Assembly (NCBI GenBank): GCA_910584715.1
Contig: CAJUAN010000041.1
Coordinates: 1 to 8,820 of the forward strand
From: an uncultured Oscillospiraceae bacterium
GTDB taxonomy: Bacteria > Bacillota > Clostridia > Oscillospirales > Ruminococcaceae
DNA: 8,820 bases
Reading direction: 5' to 3'
Shown here: in pieces, positions 1-6,271 of the stretch
Layout: the number at the start of each line of letters is the position of its first letter
Numbering within the stretch: the first letter of the stretch is position 1
The notes under the pieces: model-generated
The model's input: only the letters and a program-made list of their open reading frames with translations
Told to the model about the DNA's origin: nothing
Databases searched by the model: none
Made by a program: the position numbers and the translations under genes

Positions 1-66
1 CGACCAGCTAACCTCTGGCGGGGCAATAACGTTAGTGCGTTAAACAATAATTTATTTCCGCAAAAA

Positions 67-978
67 CTATTTAAGCCTTATGGGTCTGAGCACCTGATAC
101 CCCAGCACCTCGGGATAATGCCTTTGGTAGCACTGGCAGACGTCCTCGTTCCATTCATATTTTCCGCCGCCGAACTTGCTTATGTCGTAATTCCACGCAA
201 GGCTCTCGACTCTGCCCATGACCTCGCCGTTGTCTTTTAGGTAGTCAAATGTCGGGTGATAGAAAACAAGATAGTAGCTCCCGGGGAATTCCTTAAGTTC
301 AAAACCCTCGGGAATTTTTCCGCTGTAGTCAAGGGGTACGCCTGTGCCGTAAAAATACCTGCGTTCACCGTTTGTCATATACCAGCCCGCCGTGTGTCCC
401 GGCACAATAAGGTCGCATACGTTGCTGATACTGTCAACAATGCCGCAGACCGTATCGCAGTCGTGGTACTCCCACATATCGCCGTAATGCTTCGCTTTCG
501 GCTCCCATACACCGAGGTACTTGTGGGCGGGAATAAATTCGGTCTTTACGTGCGCTTCGGTAAGAATAGTTTTGCTCATAACTTTTTCTCCTTTCAGACT
601 TTGGTAATATTCGGGACTCAGAACCACCTGCCTTACGGAAAGCGGTATTGGCACAGGTTCTCTCCGATAGGACGCAGGTGTGCACCCGAACGCCGCCTGA
701 AAAGCTCTCGTCAGAGCCTCCTGTGAAGAATATCCGCACCTAACGGCAATGTCTATGATACGCTCGTCGGTGTCCCGCAGAGCCAGAGCCGCAAGCCTTA
801 GCCGTCTGCCGGAAACATAGCGCTTCACAGTCATTCCCGTGATCTCATGAAAACGCGTCGAACAGTAATAAGGAGAATATCCTATGTGCTCCGCCATCTG
901 CATTAGCGTCGGATCGCCGCAGATATTTTCCTCTATCCAGTCGATCATTTTCTGTACCGCTTCATTCCATTCGTACAA
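67..978 (-). CDS. AraC-family transcriptional regulator with GyrI-like effector-binding domain
   Basis: A probable cytoplasmic DNA-binding regulator that senses a small molecule. The N-terminal part (about residues 6-105, counted from the TTG start) is an AraC/XylS double helix-turn-helix domain: the first helix pair is around MAEHIGYSPYYCSTRFHEITG, and the second contains IIDIAVRCGYSSQEALTRAFQAAFG followed by the typical TPASYRR ending. After a linker, about residues 135-303 resemble the GyrI-like/AraC effector-binding fold, with a GVWEP-type entry strand and a FPGSYYLVFYHP strand near the end. I place the start at a TTG (976-978), because a strong Shine-Dalgarno (AAGGGAGG, 987-994) lies 8 nt upstream. 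A longer frame from a TTG at 1014 would put that signal inside the gene. This gives 303 residues, normal for the family. The ligand is unknown. The HTH-first order matches Rob/SoxS-like proteins that carry a GyrI domain, often linked to drug or stress response. No divergent target gene is visible. Confidence 0.9.
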   Translation of the reverse strand: MYEWNEAVQKMIDWIEENICGDPTLMQMAEHIGYSPYYCSTRFHEITGMTVKRYVSGRRLRLAALALRDTDERIIDIAVRCGYSSQEALTRAFQAAFGCTPASYRREPVPIPLSVRQVVLSPEYYQSLKGEKVMSKTILTEAHVKTEFIPAHKYLGVWEPKAKHYGDMWEYHDCDTVCGIVDSISNVCDLIVPGHTAGWYMTNGERRYFYGTGVPLDYSGKIPEGFELKEFPGSYYLVFYHPTFDYLKDNGEVMGRVESLAWNYDISKFGGGKYEWNEDVCQCYQRHYPEVLGYQVLRPIRLK

Positions 979-986
979 GCCGTCCG

Positions 987-994
987 CCTCCCTT
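987..994 (-). promoter_or_regulatory. Shine-Dalgarno deciding the AraC-regulator start
   Basis: On the minus strand this reads AAGGGAGG and lies 8 nt before a TTG codon at 978. It is the reason for preferring that TTG over the more distal TTG at 1014. No convincing -35/-10 pair is seen upstream; a TATAGT lies near 1000-1010 but lacks a good -35. Confidence 0.65.
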
Positions 995-1073
995 CGAGAA
1001 TAACTATAACACAACTGTTGAGAAAAAGTCTTGATTTAAGTTGCGGAATTTGCAAAAGCTTTTAATACTGATT

Positions 1074-1250
1074 TTATTCATTTGAGATATCGTACTGTCC
1101 GTTTTCCGCTGTTTCGGACGACTGCCCCTCAGTGATCCCACCGCGCTCGGTCATATGTTCAATCGCCTGCCTTAACCGCTGTTCGGCAAGCTCCAAAGGC
1201 TTCTTTACTGTTTGGACGGAACATATATGTATTTTATCCGGTTCATTGGG
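1074..1250 (-). pseudogene. 3' remnant of an unrecognised protein-coding gene
   Basis: A minus-strand frame is open from an upstream stop (1251-1253) to a TAA at 1074-1076. It encodes about 58 residues of protein-like sequence: a helix-forming stretch (KKPLELAEQRLRQAIEHMTE) followed by a hydrophilic tail ending in GQYDISNE. No ATG with a ribosome-binding site precedes it, and the first in-frame ATG is in the middle of the helix. It therefore looks like the C-terminal end of a gene whose front has been lost. The helical, charged, polar-tailed character is seen at the ends of many accessory or mobile-element proteins, but I do not recognise the family. It could also be a chance open frame. Nothing around it is a recognisable transposase or integrase. 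Rest of the gap 1015-1465: a terminator hairpin at 1347-1391 and otherwise nothing recognisable. Confidence 0.35.
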
Positions 1251-1346
1251 TTAATTTCTACTTTACAAGCAAACTTCTCCGATGCTTTGGGGAAGTTTAA
1301 CAAAGACAGCAATGTACTACACCAAACGGGTAAAACAAACAATTAC

Positions 1347-1391
1347 AAAAAGGTCTCCCATGGTATAATAGAAACCATAAAAGACCTTTTT
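1347..1391 (-). terminator. Bidirectional rho-independent terminator downstream of gdhA
   Basis: An inverted repeat: AAAAAGGTCT (1347-1356) pairs perfectly with AGACCTTTTT (1382-1391), and ATGGT (1360-1364) pairs with ACCAT (1374-1378), separated by a 3x3 internal loop and closed by a 9-nt loop. Each strand ends in a T-run. It begins about 75 nt after the glutamate dehydrogenase stop codon, so it most likely ends that transcript. The reverse orientation would work as well. Confidence 0.75.
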
Positions 1392-1465
1392 TGCCATTGT
1401 TCGTTTTACCGATTCGGTTCAGTACGTCTATCCTCTTTAGCGTTTATATAAAATCCGCAGTCAAA

Positions 1466-2824
1466 TCAGTACGCAACGCCCTGCCACTTCATAGCGTCCG
1501 CAACCTTCAGGAAGCCCGCGATATTCGCGCCCATAACAAGATTGCCCTCTGCGCCGTACTCCTTGGAAGCGTTGTACGCATTATGGAAAATGTTTACCAT
1601 GATTCCCTTAAGCTTGGAGTCTACCTCCTCGAATGTCCAGCTGAGACGCTCGCTGTTCTGGGACATTTCAAGACCCGAAGTAGCTACGCCGCCTGCGTTT
1701 GCAGCCTTTGCGGGACCGAACATAACCTTTGCAGCAAGGAACTTCTCGATAGCCTCGGGAGTGGAAGGCATATTTGCGCCCTCTGCAACAGCGATAACGC
1801 CGTTTTTGATAAGAGCGTCCGCAGACTCGCCGTCAAGCTCGTTCTGGGTAGCGCAGGGAAGTGCAACGTCGCACTTGATAGTCCAAATGCCCTTGCAGCC
1901 CTCTGTATAGGTCGCATTCTTGTGAGAAGTCCTGTCAACGTACTCTTTAATTCTGCCGCGCTCTACCTCCTTGATCTGCTTAACAAGATCAAGCTCGATT
2001 CCGTCGGGATCGTGGATATAGCCGTTGGAGTCGGAGAGAGCCACTACCTTACCGCCAAGCTGTGTAGCCTTCTGGGTAGCGTAGATAGCAACGTTTCCGG
2101 AGCCGGAGATAACAACGGTCTTGCCCTTAAAGCTGTCGTTCTTCATGCAGTTCAGCATTTCCTCGGTGAAGTAGCAAAGTCCGTAGCCTGTAGCCTCTGT
2201 TCTTGCCAGAGAGCCGCCGTAGGAAAGTCCCTTGCCTGTAAGTACGCCTGTAAACTCGTTGCGGAGTCTCTTGTACTGACCGAACATATAGCCGATCTCG
2301 CGCGCTCCTGTTCCGATATCGCCGGCGGGAACGTCGGTGTCAGCACCGATATGCTTGGAAAGCTCCGTCATGAAGCTCTGGCAGAAAGCCATAACCTCGC
2401 GGTCAGACTTGCCCTTGGGATCGAAGTCGGAGCCGCCCTTGCCGCCGCCCATAGGCAGACCGGTAAGGCTGTTCTTAAAAATCTGCTCGAAGCCCAGGAA
2501 TTTTATTACGGAAGCGCATACGGAGGGGTGAAGTCTCAGACCGCCCTTGTAAGGACCGATAGCGGAGTTGAACTGACAGCGGAAGCCGCGGTTCACCTGC
2601 ACGTTGCCCTTGTCGTCCACCCATGAAACTCTGAACTGAATAAAACGCTCCGGCTCAACGATTCTGTCGATAATGCCGTTCGTTTCGTAGGACTTATCCT
2701 TTTCCACAACGGGCTCGAAAGATTCCAAAACCTCTCTTACCGCCTGAAGAAATTCGGTCTCGCCGGGGTTGCGCTTTTCAACCTTTTCGTACACGCCTTT
2801 AAGGTACTCATTTTTAAACGCCAT
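1466..2824 (-). CDS. gdhA: NADP-type glutamate dehydrogenase
   Basis: Catalyses reversible reductive amination of 2-oxoglutarate with ammonium to L-glutamate in the cytoplasm, a main route of ammonium assimilation in gut Clostridia. The 452 residues match the usual length of the hexameric bacterial enzyme. The N-terminal substrate domain contains GPYKGGLRLHP (about 90-100) and the family signature LPMGGGKGGSDFDPKGKSD (about 123-141) with the catalytic lysine at 129. The conserved catalytic aspartate is D169, in PAGDIGTG. The nucleotide-binding Rossmann domain shows the GSGNVA loop at 241-246, and PCATQNEL (323-330) and EGANMPST (348-355) follow as in the family. An ATG start with AAGGAGG about 10 nt upstream fixes the beginning. 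It appears monocistronic, with its own promoter at 2901-2929 and a terminator at 1347-1391. NADP rather than NAD preference is inferred from overall similarity to the E. coli GdhA type and was not tested. Confidence 0.97.
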   Translation of the reverse strand: MAFKNEYLKGVYEKVEKRNPGETEFLQAVREVLESFEPVVEKDKSYETNGIIDRIVEPERFIQFRVSWVDDKGNVQVNRGFRCQFNSAIGPYKGGLRLHPSVCASVIKFLGFEQIFKNSLTGLPMGGGKGGSDFDPKGKSDREVMAFCQSFMTELSKHIGADTDVPAGDIGTGAREIGYMFGQYKRLRNEFTGVLTGKGLSYGGSLARTEATGYGLCYFTEEMLNCMKNDSFKGKTVVISGSGNVAIYATQKATQLGGKVVALSDSNGYIHDPDGIELDLVKQIKEVERGRIKEYVDRTSHKNATYTEGCKGIWTIKCDVALPCATQNELDGESADALIKNGVIAVAEGANMPSTPEAIEKFLAAKVMFGPAKAANAGGVATSGLEMSQNSERLSWTFEEVDSKLKGIMVNIFHNAYNASKEYGAEGNLVMGANIAGFLKVADAMKWQGVAY

Positions 2825-2900
2825 TGTTTAAATCCTCCTTGTATAATTCTAACGCTTATTACTCTACGGATATTATTCCGTACTTGTCATTATGTAAATA

Positions 2901-2929
2901 AGTATACACCATTCCGCTAAAATTTGCAA
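2901..2929 (-). promoter_or_regulatory. Sigma-A-type promoter of gdhA
   Basis: On the minus strand, TTGCAA (2924-2929) and TATACT (2901-2906) are separated by exactly 17 bp. The predicted transcript start is about 70 nt before the gdhA ATG. Upstream of the -35, 2931-2975 is very A/T-rich with short A and T tracts, resembling an UP element. The rest of the gap 2825-3022 holds only this promoter, its leader and AT-rich DNA; I see no riboswitch fold. Confidence 0.75.
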
Positions 2930-3021
2930 GAGGTTTTTTGAAAAAATTCCAAAAAGTTAAAAAAAATGTTATTTTTTAAGGAAAGACAAGTTATTATGAA
3001 ATATTTTTAAAAGTACATTTC

Positions 3022-3058
3022 AAAAATTACGCCTGTCCGAAAGTATCCGAACAGGCGC
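3022..3058 (-). terminator. Rho-independent terminator of the lipoprotein gene
   Basis: The minus-strand transcript would form a stem of CGCCTGT against ACAGGCG (3051-3057 with 3030-3036), one mismatch, two more pairs and a loop of about 8 nt. It is followed by an AATTTTTG run at 3022-3029. It starts 5 nt after the lipoprotein stop codon and separates that gene from gdhA. Confidence 0.85.
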
Positions 3059-3062
3059 ATTT

Positions 3063-3896
3063 TTATTCTATAATTGCGTATCCTATCTCTTCGATCCTTG
3101 AAACGGCGGTACCGTCTCCCGATTCAATAAAGACCGCGCCGTACACCATCGCAGCAGGCGGGTCAAGCTCATCGATCGTCATTATATCCACCCATATCCT
3201 GTCGCCTGTTTTGAAGCCGTCAAGGGAAATGTCCGCCGCCTCGGGCGCGGGGGTTATTTTCAGGACATCTATTTCCGAAAGCATACCGTACTCCTCGGAG
3301 GGGATAAGGAAGCAGCCTTTTTCCGTCCGCGCAAAATATCCGCTGTGGCGCGTTACAGGGGGCTGATCCGTTTTTTCGCCGATAACGGCGTGATAGCCCA
3401 TGCTTTCCAGGTTGAGCAGCAGGTCGCTGCCGATATTTGAAATATCTCCCGATTCAATGAACCTTAACCCGTATATAGGGGCTTGCGCAGGATATGATTC
3501 CATAACGCCGCCCTTTACGTCGATCTCCATCCTGTCGCCGTTTTTCAGGCTGTCCATCAGCGCGTTGCCCTGCCCGTCGTCCTGCCCGTCGTTGAAGTAA
3601 ATTATCGTAGGCTCGTAATATGTTTCACTGCCCCGGACGGTATACTCGGCAAGTATCATATTTGTTTCGTTATCCGTCCGCAGATAGTATCCCGCTATAG
3701 TCTGGATCGTCTCCCAAGATTCCGTATCTTCTTCATGAGCAGTATCGGAGGTATCCGCGGTACCCAAGGTACCCGACGTATCCGCAGCAGTCAAAGCAGC
3801 CGAAGCGGTATCCGCGGCGTTCTCGTTCTTTGAGCAGCCCGCAAGCAATACCGCCGCAAGAAAAATTGCAGGCAGCAGTTTTATTTTCAGCTTCAT
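3063..3896 (-). CDS. Putative lipoprotein with a duplicated C-terminal domain
   Basis: A secreted, membrane-anchored protein of unknown function. Residues 1-20 form a lipoprotein signal peptide (KLK charged start, hydrophobic core, LAG before Cys21), so Cys21 should be lipidated and the protein held on the outer face of the membrane. Residues 24-60 are a low-complexity Ala/Asp/Thr/Ser linker. The remainder contains two related halves (about 69-172 and 186-277). The shared landmarks are GYYLRT / GYFART at the start, LKNGDRMEID / FKTGDRIWVD in the middle, IYGLRFIESGD / VYGAVFIESGD, and LESMGYHAVI / IEEIGYAIIE at the end. This is an internal duplication of a beta-rich module of roughly 90-100 residues. 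I do not recognise the fold by name; alternating hydrophobics suggest a small beta-barrel (OB-like), which is inference only. The ATG has a GGGGAGGAT ribosome-binding site. The gene stands alone between its probable promoter and its terminator. Confidence 0.88.
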   Translation of the reverse strand: MKLKIKLLPAIFLAAVLLAGCSKNENAADTASAALTAADTSGTLGTADTSDTAHEEDTESWETIQTIAGYYLRTDNETNMILAEYTVRGSETYYEPTIIYFNDGQDDGQGNALMDSLKNGDRMEIDVKGGVMESYPAQAPIYGLRFIESGDISNIGSDLLLNLESMGYHAVIGEKTDQPPVTRHSGYFARTEKGCFLIPSEEYGMLSEIDVLKITPAPEAADISLDGFKTGDRIWVDIMTIDELDPPAAMVYGAVFIESGDGTAVSRIEEIGYAIIE

Positions 3897-3942
3897 TTTT
3901 ATATCCTCCCCGTATAATTTTAGCTGTTAAGTACGCCAAGGA

Positions 3943-3971
3943 AATATAGCTTTGCTAAGTCTCTGTAGTAA
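3943..3971 (-). promoter_or_regulatory. Possible promoter of the lipoprotein gene
   Basis: On the minus strand, TTACTA (3966-3971) and TATATT (3943-3948) are spaced by 17 bp. The predicted start is about 40 nt before the lipoprotein ATG. The -35 is only a moderate match, so this is tentative. Confidence 0.4.
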
Positions 3972-4011
3972 AAGACGTAAACCGCGGGGAAATCTTACAG
4001 CCTTTCAAAAA

Positions 4012-4746
4012 TTATTTTTTCAGCATATCCATGCACACCCGATAGTCGGGCATAACGTCTCCCACCACCGCGTAGAAATCCGCGCTGTGGTTAGGCACGA
4101 TAAAGTGGGCGTACTCGTGGACGAACACATACGCCGCGCATACTTCGGGATAAAGGGCAAGGCGGCTGTTCATCACGATTTTTTTGTCCGCAATATGGCA
4201 GCTTCCCCAGCGGGATTTCATTTCCCGTATCTTTAGTTCCGCCCCGTCCACGCTGTAGCCCTTTGCGAGAAACATCAGCCGCGTACGGCGGTTCAGGGTC
4301 TCAAACAGCTTTCGGGTCTCCTCGGCGTAAAATTTTTCCAGCAGCCTGCCCGCCCTGTTTTCATATCTCACGGTGACTTTCAGTTCATCTCCCAAAAAAG
4401 AGACGTTTTCCTGCGCCGCATAGGATATGCTCTCGTCAACAGCTATACGCAAAGTATAATTCTTTCCGAAATAACAAACAGTATCGCCGCTTTGAAAATC
4501 TCCGGAGGCTTTAGGCAGCGCGGGAGAGACGCTTTTCACAGCAAAGCGGTCCAGCGCGGAAAAGATGAACTCCGCGTTTTTCAGGATAAAGTCCTCAATA
4601 AATTTCACGGACACCCGCGTGTTTGCGCTGATACGGACGGTACCGTCGGGCTTTACCCGCAGATTCACGTTTTTGACCTTTTTTCGGGTAAGCGTCCACT
4701 GTATCTCCCTGCCGCCCGCCGTCAGCGTCCTGATGTTACCGTCCAC
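4012..4746 (-). CDS. YgjP/DUF45-like M48-type zinc metallopeptidase
   Basis: A predicted cytoplasmic metalloprotein of 244 residues. The C-terminal half carries the zinc-peptidase motif HEYAH (H210, E211, H214) followed by NHSADF with a third histidine at 220, the usual HExxH...H pattern of the YgjP-like (DUF45) family. It is preceded by the family's KSRWGSC signature (about 178-183), with NSRL at 193-196. The N-terminus also fits (RKKVKNVNLRVKPDGTVRISA, about 21-41). Members have been annotated both as metal-dependent hydrolases and, from E. coli YgjP work as I recall it, as UTP pyrophosphatase; the true substrate here is unknown. There is no signal peptide or membrane helix. The start is a GTG (4744-4746) with GAGGA just upstream, all inside the end of the transporter gene. 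The 11-bp overlap suggests translational coupling. A role for the transported metal in loading this enzyme is possible but unproven. Confidence 0.88.
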   Translation of the reverse strand: MDGNIRTLTAGGREIQWTLTRKKVKNVNLRVKPDGTVRISANTRVSVKFIEDFILKNAEFIFSALDRFAVKSVSPALPKASGDFQSGDTVCYFGKNYTLRIAVDESISYAAQENVSFLGDELKVTVRYENRAGRLLEKFYAEETRKLFETLNRRTRLMFLAKGYSVDGAELKIREMKSRWGSCHIADKKIVMNSRLALYPEVCAAYVFVHEYAHFIVPNHSADFYAVVGDVMPDYRVCMDMLKK

Positions 4747-5911
4747 TGTAGTCCTCGTCCACGGTTATGACAGTATTGAACCGTTCGTCCCTGTCGGTTA
4801 TGTTTTTCTTTATTTCGCTGACTATCCTGTCCCGCTCCGAGGGCTTGCCCGCGTCGGTTAGAACAAGGTCAAATATGAGATTTATGCGGTTCTCACCGTC
4901 GGTAATTCTGAAATCATGTATTGTACAGCCTGGGAATATCTCCTGCGCGCACTCCAATACCATGGCTTTAAGGCCGTCCACATAGTCGTTGTTCACGGTA
5001 ATGGGGTCGGTGTGGATAACCGTCTGGATACCGGTTTCGCTGAGTATCTGCCGCTCCACATCGTCGATGACCTCGTGTATGTGAACCATATTTGAATCGT
5101 CGGGGACTTCCGCGTGTACCGACGCGAATACTCTTCCGGGGCCGTAATCATGCACCATAAGGTCGTGTATGCCCACAATTTCCTCACGGGACATAATTAT
5201 TTTGCTTAAAGCGTCTATGGTCTCGCAGGATGGGGGAGTACCCAGCAGCAGATCGATAGTTTCCTTTGCCAAATTGTAGCCTCCCCAGACGATATATGCC
5301 GCCACAGCGATACCCACAAAGCCGTCGATAGGAAAAGGCAGAAAGCTTCCGACAACGGTTGCAAGGACTACCGCGCTTGTGGAGATAACGTCGTTTATGC
5401 TGTCGCGGGCGGTTGCTTTCATTACCGTGGAATTAATCTTTTTCGCAATAAAGCTGTAGCAGAAGTACATCCACAATTTGACCAGCACCGACGCCGCCAG
5501 AATGATTATCATAGGCAGACTGAATATAACGTTTTCGGGATTTGATATTTTGTCAACGCTGCTTTTGAAAAGTTCGAAGCCAACCAGCAGAATGATAAAT
5601 GAAACAATGAGCGAGGAAATATATTCTATTCTGCCGTGACCGTATGGGTGCTCACGGTCGGGCAGGCGGGTTGACATTCCCGCTCCGATTATCGCCACAA
5701 GGCAGCTTCCCATATCGGACAGGTTGTTGAACGCGTCCGAGGTAACGGCAATACTGTGCATCAGCGTTCCCACCGCAAGCTTTAAAGCGAACAGAAACAG
5801 GTTGCATACCGCGCCGACTACTCCCCCGAGTACGCTGTAATTTTTTCGCACGTTTTTGTCCGACACGTTTTCGCTGTCCTTGATAAAGGTTTTAGCCAGA
5901 AATTTTATCAT
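4736..5911 (-). CDS. Cation diffusion facilitator family exporter, probably manganese-type
   Basis: An inner-membrane metal/proton antiporter of 391 residues. The N-terminal two-thirds holds about six membrane helices (from about residue 27 to 225) and the conserved HPYGHGRIEY segment (88-97). Metal-site residues in helix 2 are N62-x3-D66 (AFNNLSD), and in helix 5 D170-x3-D174 (RDSIND). Zinc exporters of the family usually have His-Asp in both places; the Asn-Asp/Asp-Asp combination is, as I recall it, the one found in Gram-positive MntE manganese exporters. The cytoplasmic tail is long: a first metallochaperone-like ferredoxin-fold domain (about 227-315, including HDYGPGRVFASVHAEVP and HIHEVIDDVE) is followed by a second similar domain (about 318-385), an arrangement seen in many Firmicute members. 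I chose the ATG at 5911, preceded by AAAGGAG (5924-5930). A longer frame beginning at a TTG at 5941 would contain that site. Export of Mn2+ is inferred from residues, not shown. Confidence 0.9.
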   Translation of the reverse strand: MIKFLAKTFIKDSENVSDKNVRKNYSVLGGVVGAVCNLFLFALKLAVGTLMHSIAVTSDAFNNLSDMGSCLVAIIGAGMSTRLPDREHPYGHGRIEYISSLIVSFIILLVGFELFKSSVDKISNPENVIFSLPMIIILAASVLVKLWMYFCYSFIAKKINSTVMKATARDSINDVISTSAVVLATVVGSFLPFPIDGFVGIAVAAYIVWGGYNLAKETIDLLLGTPPSCETIDALSKIIMSREEIVGIHDLMVHDYGPGRVFASVHAEVPDDSNMVHIHEVIDDVERQILSETGIQTVIHTDPITVNNDYVDGLKAMVLECAQEIFPGCTIHDFRITDGENRINLIFDLVLTDAGKPSERDRIVSEIKKNITDRDERFNTVITVDEDYSGR

Positions 5912-5923
5912 AATAGTAATATG

Positions 5924-5930
5924 CTCCTTT
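5924..5930 (-). promoter_or_regulatory. Shine-Dalgarno deciding the CDF exporter start
   Basis: Minus-strand AAAGGAG lies 12 nt before the ATG at 5911, a little farther than usual. It argues for the shorter protein beginning MIKFLAK rather than a TTG start 30 nt upstream. Confidence 0.55.
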
Positions 5931-5953
5931 CCCCCGCACAAAACATACTAAAT

Positions 5954-5975
5954 AAGGGTACCGTCGGGTACCCTT
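5954..5975 (-). terminator. Perfect hairpin between the tail-anchored protein gene and the CDF exporter gene
   Basis: AAGGGTACC (5954-5962) and GGTACCCTT (5967-5975) form a perfect 9-bp stem around a 4-nt loop. It starts 7 nt after the stop codon of the small gene. Only a weak T-rich stretch (TTATTTAG) follows on the transcribed strand, so it may be a leaky terminator or a processing/stabilising hairpin rather than a full stop. No separate promoter for the exporter is evident in the short gap. Confidence 0.6.
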
Positions 5976-5981
5976 TGAAGA

Positions 5982-6206
5982 TCAAAATACAATAAACAAT
6001 ATATATGCCGCAGCTGCAATAATTATTACCGCGGCAACGGCTGCAGGTATCCACGAAAGCTTTTTAGGACGCCTTTTCTTCGGCTTTTCCATGGTTTCCA
6101 TAACGGAGAACGTTTCTTTCAGATCGAGCTTCATATCCTTAATGTCTTGCCTTAGCCGGCGGATCTTTTCCTTATCGTCGGAAGCCCTCATTCTCATTTT
6201 CGGCAT
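5982..6206 (-). CDS. Small tail-anchored membrane protein of unknown function
   Basis: Encodes 74 residues. Residues 1-40 are hydrophilic and strongly helical, with alternating charges (DDKEKIRRLRQDIKDMKLDLKE) typical of a short coiled coil or amphipathic helix. Residues 41-50 are very basic (KPKKRRPKKL). Residues 52-74 are a single hydrophobic, Ala/Ile-rich helix that runs to the last residue. This predicts a C-tail-anchored protein with its N-terminus in the cytoplasm by the positive-inside rule. The ATG at 6206 is chosen because GGAGG (6212-6216) lies 5 nt before it; a frame beginning 12 nt earlier would include that site. The gene sits 65 nt after the SCIFF maturase, in the same direction and without a clear terminator between, so it may share that transcript. 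I do not recognise the family. Its size and position make a membrane partner or anchoring role imaginable, but no function can be assigned. Confidence 0.75.
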   Translation of the reverse strand: MPKMRMRASDDKEKIRRLRQDIKDMKLDLKETFSVMETMEKPKKRRPKKLSWIPAAVAAVIIIAAAAYILFIVF

Positions 6207-6271
6207 AGTATCCTCCATACCTGTCAGTCAGCCGTTCGGACGGTGCGATCCGTATGCTTGGTTTGCTCTGC

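Noticed and set aside
1..240. Plus-strand open frame from the window start as the end of a gene
   Set aside because: Most of it is antisense to the AraC regulator gene, and only about 22 codons precede that overlap; no support.
1360..1378. TATAAT-like sequence inside the hairpin at 1347-1391 as a plus-strand promoter
   Set aside because: It lies in the loop of a terminator, has no suitable -35, and no plus-strand gene follows.
1212..1451. 79-residue plus-strand frame between the AraC regulator and gdhA
   Set aside because: No ribosome-binding site, runs through the terminator hairpin, and the translation has no protein-like pattern.
1391..2626. Long open frame on the plus strand opposite gdhA
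   Set aside because: It is the antisense shadow of a clear glutamate dehydrogenase gene; the translation shows no domain and there is no ribosome-binding site.
5912..5981. Manganese riboswitch (yybP-ykoY type) before the CDF exporter
   Set aside because: The gap is only about 70 nt and is mostly a simple perfect hairpin; no room for or sign of the riboswitch motifs.
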